Shown here: piece by piece, positions 7,426 through 11,939 of the stretch | Layout of the letters: each line of letters opens with the position of its first letter | How positions within the stretch are numbered: the stretch's first letter is position 1 | From: Bdellovibrionales bacterium | Lineage (GTDB): Bacteria; Bdellovibrionota; Bdellovibrionia; Bdellovibrionales; UBA1609 | Assembly: GCA_020435025.1 (NCBI GenBank) | Contig: JAGRAG010000121.1 | Span: forward strand, 1 to 11,939 | DNA: 11,939 bases | Direction: 5' to 3' | Program-made: the position numbers and the translations under genes | Notes under the pieces: generated by a model | Seen by the model: only the letters and a program-made list of their open reading frames with translations | What the model was told of the DNA's origin: nothing | The model's database searches: none

Positions 7426-7511
7426 TGATCGCTTTCCTTGTCACCCAACTCTTTCATAACCTATAAAAAATTTCCTACTCTCTTATCGGCTTTTCCAATA
7501 TTTCTTTCAAG

Positions 7512-7539
7512 ATATTACAAGATCAAAGTCCTGAATCAA
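7512..7539 (-). promoter_or_regulatory. Possible sigma-70 promoter for the adenosine-deaminase-like gene
   Basis: The minus strand reads TTGATT, 16 bases, then TAATAT. The predicted start is about 80 nt upstream of the GTG at 7425. Other AT-rich hexamers lie nearby, so this is one candidate among several. Confidence 0.4.
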
Positions 7540-7606
7540 GTAGGAATACTGAAACGATTCCAAACTGCGGTTGAAAACGTTGTCGGATCTTCCTAGAGGA
7601 GAAGGG

Positions 7607-9484
7607 TTATGGTGCGTACCAACTATTGTCTATCATGCCATTAAAATAATACTGGGTATAAGCTTTAAGACCAAGGGCTCTCTCGTCCACACTATTATAG
7701 GGCGTAATCCCATCAATCTGAATCTCCCCATCGTCGGTCAAAGCCAAGGTTCCTTCTTTGTCGAACAGCCATACTTTTTCTTGATGAGTGTTCACAGCAA
7801 ATCCGGGAAACTCCGGCAGAAACAAGGAGTGTCCAAAATAGGTCTTCGCCGAAGGAGAGTGGTTGAGCCAGTGCAAGAGGGTTGGCATAAGATCAACGTG
7901 CTGAGAGAACCGATGGTCCGCCCATTCGCTTTGATATTTTTTTAAATCCACCTTTGGTGAATAGATCAATAAGGGAACTCGAAACACTCCGGGAACATCT
8001 TGATAGTTCTTATCTTCGGATTTTTGCGTATGATCTCCTGTGATAATAAAAAGAGTCTCATGAAACCATTCATGATTTGCAGCTTCGTTAAAAAAACTTT
8101 TAACTGATTCATCTGCATACTGAATACTTTCATGAATTTCTAAAGTGCCTTTCTTGAAACGCCCTTTATATGCTTCAGGTATGCTATAGGGATGATGAGA
8201 GCTTAAGGTAAATGCCACAGCTAAAAATGGAGTGGAAACTTCGCTTAAGCGTTGAATCGCAAATTTTAAAAAAGGCTCATCAAAAACCCCCCAGTTTCCA
8301 TCAAAGTCTTTTTCCGCATGAGGGTATTCATTCAAACCGTAATAATGATCAAATCCCAACCTTTGGGTAAAACTGTCAAAAAACATACTGCCATTTTCGG
8401 CACCATGAAAAAAATGAGTGCTGTAGCCCAGTTTCTTAAGCTCTGATCCCATGCCGACCACTTTATTTGTTTGGTAGGCAGAAGTTATAAAAGGTTCTAA
8501 CATCAAAGAAGGAATCGACGCTAGAAGGCTTGGAATCGCTTCGATCGAACGCCTACCATTGGAAAAGTGGTTTTTATAGAAAAGTGATTTGTCTATAAGA
8601 CTATCAATAAAAGGTGTGTATCCCTCACGAACGTTGGGCTGTCCCATATATTCTAAGGACAGACTCTCGACAATAAGAATACAAATATTTTTAATTCCCT
8701 TAGCCTCAGGAATCGGCTGCCAAGAACGAGACTGAAATTGCTTAAGAGTCTTATTAAGGTCTTCTTCGGGTAGATAATACACTTTATGAATCTCGTTACT
8801 GCTTTTTCCTCGCAGTAAAGTGAATGTCGAATTGAGCGCAAGATTCCCCAACCCATCTTCATGAAAGATAAAAGCGTGAGTGGGACGTAAGGGCTTTAAC
8901 TGCAACCCTCCGCGAATGCCTACTACCAGCAGAACAAGCAACAAGAGGGTCGAAAAAGTTCCCTTGATAAAGAGCCCTTTTGAACTTTGCGCGATATCTG
9001 TTTCCTGTGGACCCTTCTGACCAAAACCAAAAAAATAAATCACTACCATAATCACTGAAACCATCGCCAGCTTCCAGTAGTAAAGTAGAACGGATCCCGC
9101 CTGACCACCAATGTCTTGAGCCAATTGGAAGTAATCCCAAGTAATGCGACGACCATTAAACTGTTGCAGTTCAATATCAGCAGTGTTCAGACTAAATAGT
9201 GCGAAATTCCATAAAAGGAATGTATAAAAAAGAAATCTGGAAATACCTGAATTGTGTAGCCATCGTGTGGGCAGAGTCATCCACAGTAAAAAGAAAATAG
9301 CATTGCTTTGAAGGATAGCGGATACATCAAACCGCAACCCATAAATTAAAGCGGACAATAAGACATCGCCTGAAAATAAGGAGTAGCGATCCCAATAATA
9401 AAACACAAAAAGACATCGAATAAACACGTAGGCTAGAAGCAGTCCCAAAAACCGCCACCCTATCATCGACCATCGCTGCTTCAC
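7607..9484 (-). CDS. LTA-synthase-like membrane phosphoglycerol/phosphoethanolamine transferase (sulfatase fold)
   Basis: A polytopic membrane enzyme with an outside-facing alkaline-phosphatase/sulfatase-fold domain (COG1368, LtaS/OpgB-like). Numbered from the upstream GTG at 9523 (638 aa), hydrophobic segments lie at about 24-43, 52-61, 70-86, 97-113, 146-167 and 185-204. The catalytic domain then carries LIVESLS (Glu286, metal ligand), NGRRSIEAIPS (Ser326 where LtaS has its Thr nucleophile), LSSHHPY and IITGDH (Asp497, His498). Such enzymes transfer phosphoglycerol or similar groups from lipids to envelope glycans; the acceptor here is unknown. Start choice: the frame opens at GTG 9523, but no ribosome site precedes it and a promoter-like sequence overlaps it. 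GTG at 9484 follows AGGAG by 10 nt and gives MKQRWSMIGWRF, a normal membrane-protein start, so I prefer 9484 (625 aa). Transcribed divergently from the neighbouring transpeptidase gene. Confidence 0.85.
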   Translation of the reverse strand: MKQRWSMIGWRFLGLLLAYVFIRCLFVFYYWDRYSLFSGDVLLSALIYGLRFDVSAILQSNAIFFLLWMTLPTRWLHNSGISRFLFYTFLLWNFALFSLNTADIELQQFNGRRITWDYFQLAQDIGGQAGSVLLYYWKLAMVSVIMVVIYFFGFGQKGPQETDIAQSSKGLFIKGTFSTLLLLVLLVVGIRGGLQLKPLRPTHAFIFHEDGLGNLALNSTFTLLRGKSSNEIHKVYYLPEEDLNKTLKQFQSRSWQPIPEAKGIKNICILIVESLSLEYMGQPNVREGYTPFIDSLIDKSLFYKNHFSNGRRSIEAIPSLLASIPSLMLEPFITSAYQTNKVVGMGSELKKLGYSTHFFHGAENGSMFFDSFTQRLGFDHYYGLNEYPHAEKDFDGNWGVFDEPFLKFAIQRLSEVSTPFLAVAFTLSSHHPYSIPEAYKGRFKKGTLEIHESIQYADESVKSFFNEAANHEWFHETLFIITGDHTQKSEDKNYQDVPGVFRVPLLIYSPKVDLKKYQSEWADHRFSQHVDLMPTLLHWLNHSPSAKTYFGHSLFLPEFPGFAVNTHQEKVWLFDKEGTLALTDDGEIQIDGITPYNSVDERALGLKAYTQYYFNGMIDNSWYAP

Positions 9485-9494
9485 GACAAAAAAG

Positions 9495-9499
9495 CTCCT
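9495..9499 (-). promoter_or_regulatory. Ribosome binding site favouring the GTG start at 9484
   Basis: AGGAG on the minus strand lies 10 nt before the GTG at 9482-9484. The earlier in-frame GTG at 9523 has no comparable site, so this motif decides the start of the LTA-synthase-like gene. Confidence 0.5.
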
Positions 9500-9513
9500 C
9501 AACCGAAAAGACC

Positions 9514-9542
9514 AGCATAGCACAAATATCTAAAAAACATCA
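9514..9542 (-). promoter_or_regulatory. Possible extended -10 promoter for the LTA-synthase-like gene
   Basis: The minus strand reads TGATGT, 17 bases, then TATGCT. The -10 is preceded by TGC, an extended -10 element. The -35 is poor. If real, transcription starts near 9507, downstream of the GTG at 9523, again favouring the 9484 start. Confidence 0.35.
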
Positions 9543-9612
9543 CTACTTAAGTACAGGACTTTTTTTGAAATCCTTCAGAAATACAACACCTTTTACTTGA
9601 AGTTCCCTATCA

Positions 9613-9641
9613 TTGTTCACTCAACTGTCCGTTGCTACAAT
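9613..9641 (+). promoter_or_regulatory. Sigma-70 type promoter for the first L,D-transpeptidase gene
   Basis: TTGTTC, a 17-base spacer and TACAAT form a good housekeeping promoter. The predicted start is near 9648, leaving a leader of about 32 nt with AAAGGGGG (9665-9672) 7 nt before the ATG at 9680. Confidence 0.6.
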
Positions 9642-9679
9642 AAAAGAGTGATCACACGGCAGACAAAGGGGGTTTCGCC

Positions 9680-10867
9680 ATGAAAATGGGTATCATTTAT
9701 TTTTTGCTATTCACTTTTGGGGCGACAGCAACCCCTCAAAAAGAACTTAGTAAGGAACTCTATCTTTCTCATACTGAGCCCCAAATTCTATTAGGAGAAC
9801 GATTTCGATGCCATCCCGATCACACTCTTTCCTGCGAAGAACAGGAAGGCTTAACTTTAACTCTTCTGGAACGACTCGAACAAGATGGACACGTTAAAAT
9901 CGTAGATAACTTTATCAAAGATCTCTCTGAGAAGAAGTTGCATCTTAGCTCTTGGCTGCGCCTATTTGACCTTGTTAAACGCCAACATCCAGGTTCTACA
10001 TTATTAAAAAATATAACCATGCAGATTGAAAGACGATTAAAAAAACAAACACATTTTTCCAAACAGGAGTCGACCACCTTGTGTCTACTTTGGGACACTC
10101 GCTTTTGCAGTAAGAGCCAAAAAGCCACAATCACTTTCCCTACAACCGAACAAGTCCGTGACCTCTATCACAGCCTTGCCGATCTTTCCAACTATCAAAA
10201 TGGCACCTATCAAGACCAGCCTCGCTTTTTTATGTTTTGCAGAAAAACTCGCAAATTCCCTTGTCTCATGGTCGCAAAAGATCGCTATGGTCGTCCCTTT
10301 TTAAACAAAGATGGAAGCACCTGGACTCTACCAACTCTGGCCTTGTCTCGACATGGAAAGAAATTTAACGAATTTAACGGCAATACACCTGCTGGAATTT
10401 TTACGATCGATGGCGTAATGCCAAAGGCCGATAATCGTTTCGTTTTTGGAAAGTTTCGTCGCCTTATTTTAGATTTTCTTCCTGCTACTGAAGATGAAAT
10501 GCTTCAAAAGTCCTTTTTACCAAAATCACATGCTAACGCGACTTGGTGGAATGAAGCGACAGTGGCTCGAGATTTAGGAAGAGGTCTGTTTCGCATTCAT
10601 GGAACAGGTCTTATGAACGTAGATCGCAGTAGCCCATATTATACATTTTATGCGACAAGTGGTTGTATCGCCACCAGAGAAAACACCTACGACAATGTCA
10701 ACTACAAAGACCAAAGACACTTATTAGATTCAGCTATGACCGCCTCGAACTTAGACCCTATCTATAGCAACGAAGTGAAAATTAAAGGGGTTCTTTACGT
10801 TATAAATATCAACAATGAGCAAAGGCAAATAGAATTCTCAGATCTCTCTCCTTTTGGGATTGAATAA
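9680..10867 (+). CDS. Secreted L,D-transpeptidase-like (YkuD) protein
   Basis: A 395-residue exported protein. Residues 1-17 are a signal peptide with probable cleavage after ATA. Residues 20-180 are an unrecognised, mostly helical, Cys-containing N-terminal region. The C-terminal half carries YkuD landmarks: GNTPAGIFTIDG (234-245), FRIHGTG (His307-Gly308) and ATSGCIATREN with probable nucleophile Cys329. The spacing between HG and the Cys motif fits YkuD enzymes, which form 3-3 cross-links in peptidoglycan or attach proteins to it. The usual S/T-H-G-C box is T-S-G-C here, so the His before Gly-Cys is Ser. The protein may be a divergent active enzyme or one with altered specificity. The start is supported by AAAGGGGG 7 nt upstream. 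It converges with a second L,D-transpeptidase gene 93 bp away. Confidence 0.75.
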   Translation: MKMGIIYFLLFTFGATATPQKELSKELYLSHTEPQILLGERFRCHPDHTLSCEEQEGLTLTLLERLEQDGHVKIVDNFIKDLSEKKLHLSSWLRLFDLVKRQHPGSTLLKNITMQIERRLKKQTHFSKQESTTLCLLWDTRFCSKSQKATITFPTTEQVRDLYHSLADLSNYQNGTYQDQPRFFMFCRKTRKFPCLMVAKDRYGRPFLNKDGSTWTLPTLALSRHGKKFNEFNGNTPAGIFTIDGVMPKADNRFVFGKFRRLILDFLPATEDEMLQKSFLPKSHANATWWNEATVARDLGRGLFRIHGTGLMNVDRSSPYYTFYATSGCIATRENTYDNVNYKDQRHLLDSAMTASNLDPIYSNEVKIKGVLYVININNEQRQIEFSDLSPFGIE

Positions 10868-10904
10868 GTTATACAAATTCCATAAACACACACTCTCCTT
10901 ACTC

Positions 10905-10933
10905 AAAAAAAAATGGGACCTCAACGGTCCCAT
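10905..10933 (-). terminator. Intrinsic terminator of the second L,D-transpeptidase gene
   Basis: On the minus strand an 8-bp perfect stem (ATGGGACC/GGTCCCAT) with a 5-nt loop is followed at once by a run of U (nine A on the plus strand at 10905-10913, the last of which also pairs in the stem). It begins 27 nt after the stop codon at 10961. In the plus direction there is no U-run, so it serves mainly the minus-strand gene. Confidence 0.85.
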
Positions 10934-10960
10934 AATCGAATACAAAATAGGTCAAGATTT

Positions 10961-11939
10961 TTATAGTGGCTTTTCCTCAGAACAACGATCCGACTCTCTT
11001 CCTGGAAGAAAATTGTATTCACTGTCGTTATTGTATGATGGCGGACACTTGGGCATCGTAAAGTTTGTGTTTAAAGGCGCTACGGCAAAAGCTGGTAGAA
11101 GCTGGTTTGAATACCCGCCTCGACCTACCTTCACAGGCTTTTTATAGCCAACCAAACGTCCTTCATCGATCAACAATACGCCTCGCATATCTTTGTGGTC
11201 TAAAGCATAGACATTGCCGTTTTCACTAGATTTAGCTCCCATGGAACCTTTTAAAAAAGGCTTTGCAGTAGGATATCGATCCACTCTATATGTCCCCTCT
11301 TCGAGCCATTGACTGCGAGGAGTTCCCGCACTTAAAACTTCCTCACGATCCGGTTTTTGTCCATCCACCCGAACCCCATTTTTAGTCATGATGTAATCCC
11401 ACTCGCCTTTTTGCTCAGAATAGTTTCGCAGATAGGGGTCTGCAAAGGCCTCTTTCGCATAGACCTTAATGAGCGGAGTTCCCACATCGATTAGATGACG
11501 AATGTATGCAATCGACTCGTTGTCTGTTCGGGTACAACCATGACTTCTCGGATCTAAAAAGAGATTGGCCAGCCAACCCCGAGTGGCTTCAATAAACTCC
11601 TGTTTGTTGGAGCCCCAACCAATCGTTCCATGGGTCCACTGATAGTGACTGTTCGGTCCAACCTTTGCCGCAAACCAGCCAAATGCACCTCTAACGGAGG
11701 CGCCTTTGTAAGGGAGGTTTTTAGTCCACGCCGAGGCTCCTTCTGAAGGCGACGGTACAGCCGGATAGTTGGGGTCATACCAAGAGGGGTATAATCCCGC
11801 AGCATCTTGATAGAACTTATGCCAAGAAGTGACATGGAAGTAACCTGTTACCGACTCATTCTTGCCATGCTCACCAACAACAATATCTGTTTCAAAAACC
11901 ATTTTATGAGCACAGTTGCCATCATCACACATCTTTTCA
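10961..11939 (-). CDS. L,D-transpeptidase (YkuD family), 5' end outside the window
   Basis: At least 325 codons are visible. The frame stays open to the window edge (Glu-Lys codons precede the ATG at 11932), and that Met has no signal sequence, so the true start lies beyond 11939. Counting from that Met, YkuD motifs are VFETDIVVGEHG (12-23, typical first strands), QWTHGTIGW (His101) and DPRSHGCTRTDN with the canonical S-H-G-C box and nucleophile Cys133. The region from about 185 onward is a C-terminal extension that I do not recognise. The protein probably forms 3-3 peptidoglycan cross-links in the periplasm, and its export signal should lie in the missing 5' part. Transcription ends at a strong hairpin with a U-tail. 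It differs from the neighbouring transpeptidase in its active-site box and layout, so the pair does not look like a recent duplication. Confidence 0.85.
   Translation of the reverse strand, partial: EKMCDDGNCAHKMVFETDIVVGEHGKNESVTGYFHVTSWHKFYQDAAGLYPSWYDPNYPAVPSPSEGASAWTKNLPYKGASVRGAFGWFAAKVGPNSHYQWTHGTIGWGSNKQEFIEATRGWLANLFLDPRSHGCTRTDNESIAYIRHLIDVGTPLIKVYAKEAFADPYLRNYSEQKGEWDYIMTKNGVRVDGQKPDREEVLSAGTPRSQWLEEGTYRVDRYPTAKPFLKGSMGAKSSENGNVYALDHKDMRGVLLIDEGRLVGYKKPVKVGRGGYSNQLLPAFAVAPLNTNFTMPKCPPSYNNDSEYNFLPGRESDRCSEEKPL

Noticed and set aside
7585..7606. Small inverted repeat around TCCTAGAGGA after the LTA-synthase-like gene
   Set aside because: The stem is only about 4 bp and no U-run follows, so it is not supported as a terminator.
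7571..7945. Plus-strand open frame of 124 codons opposite the 3' end of the LTA-synthase-like gene
   Set aside because: It lies almost wholly antisense to conserved coding sequence and its translation resembles no known family.
8859..9140. Overlapping minus-strand frame within the LTA-synthase-like gene
   Set aside because: A shadow in another frame of membrane-segment codons, with no independent start signal.
9820..10134. Antisense open frame of 104 codons in the first L,D-transpeptidase gene
   Set aside because: Cys/Ser/Arg-rich translation typical of reverse-strand shadows, and no ribosome site.
10854..11147. Plus-strand frame of 97 codons overlapping the end of the first and the 3' part of the second L,D-transpeptidase gene
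   Set aside because: It runs through the intrinsic terminator and antisense to coding sequence, with no ribosome site or recognisable domain.

Overview
The window looks like chromosome from a moderately AT-rich Gram-negative bacterium. Two YkuD-type L,D-transpeptidase genes, several exported proteins, sigma-54 type promoters and a Clp/FtsH-like hybrid protease together suggest a Bdellovibrio-like predatory lineage (Bdellovibrionota). That assignment is inferred from gene content and style; there is no rRNA or other marker gene here to confirm it.

Left part (1-4003, + strand): a very AT-rich leader carries a near-consensus -24/-12 (sigma-54) promoter. It drives what is in effect one 3.86 kb gene for an exported or membrane-anchored protein with two Clp-D2-like AAA+ modules followed by an FtsH-type (M41) zinc protease domain. 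A single in-frame TAA at 932-934 cuts the gene just after the first Walker A motif, leaving a 263-codon and a 1015-codon reading frame. The first AAA+ module has altered Walker A and Walker B residues; the second AAA+ module and the protease site look intact.

Middle (4017-9523, all - strand): a hairpin sits at the convergent junction with a small two-CBS-domain protein gene, which has its own sigma-54-like promoter and an inverted repeat upstream that could bind an activator. Next come an exported metal-dependent amidohydrolase and a long adenosine-deaminase-like protein, probably co-transcribed (61-bp gap), then a polytopic LTA-synthase-like phosphoglycerol or phosphoethanolamine transferase.

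Right part (9680-11939): a secreted L,D-transpeptidase-like protein (+ strand, with a good sigma-70 promoter) converges on a second L,D-transpeptidase (- strand) whose 5' end lies outside the window. A clear intrinsic terminator for the second gene lies between them.

Overall the region is rich in envelope functions: peptidoglycan cross-linking, alditol-phosphate or polymer modification, membrane proteolysis and exported hydrolases. No tRNA, rRNA, CRISPR array, insertion sequence or phage gene was recognised, and no gene-free stretch exceeds about 190 bases.
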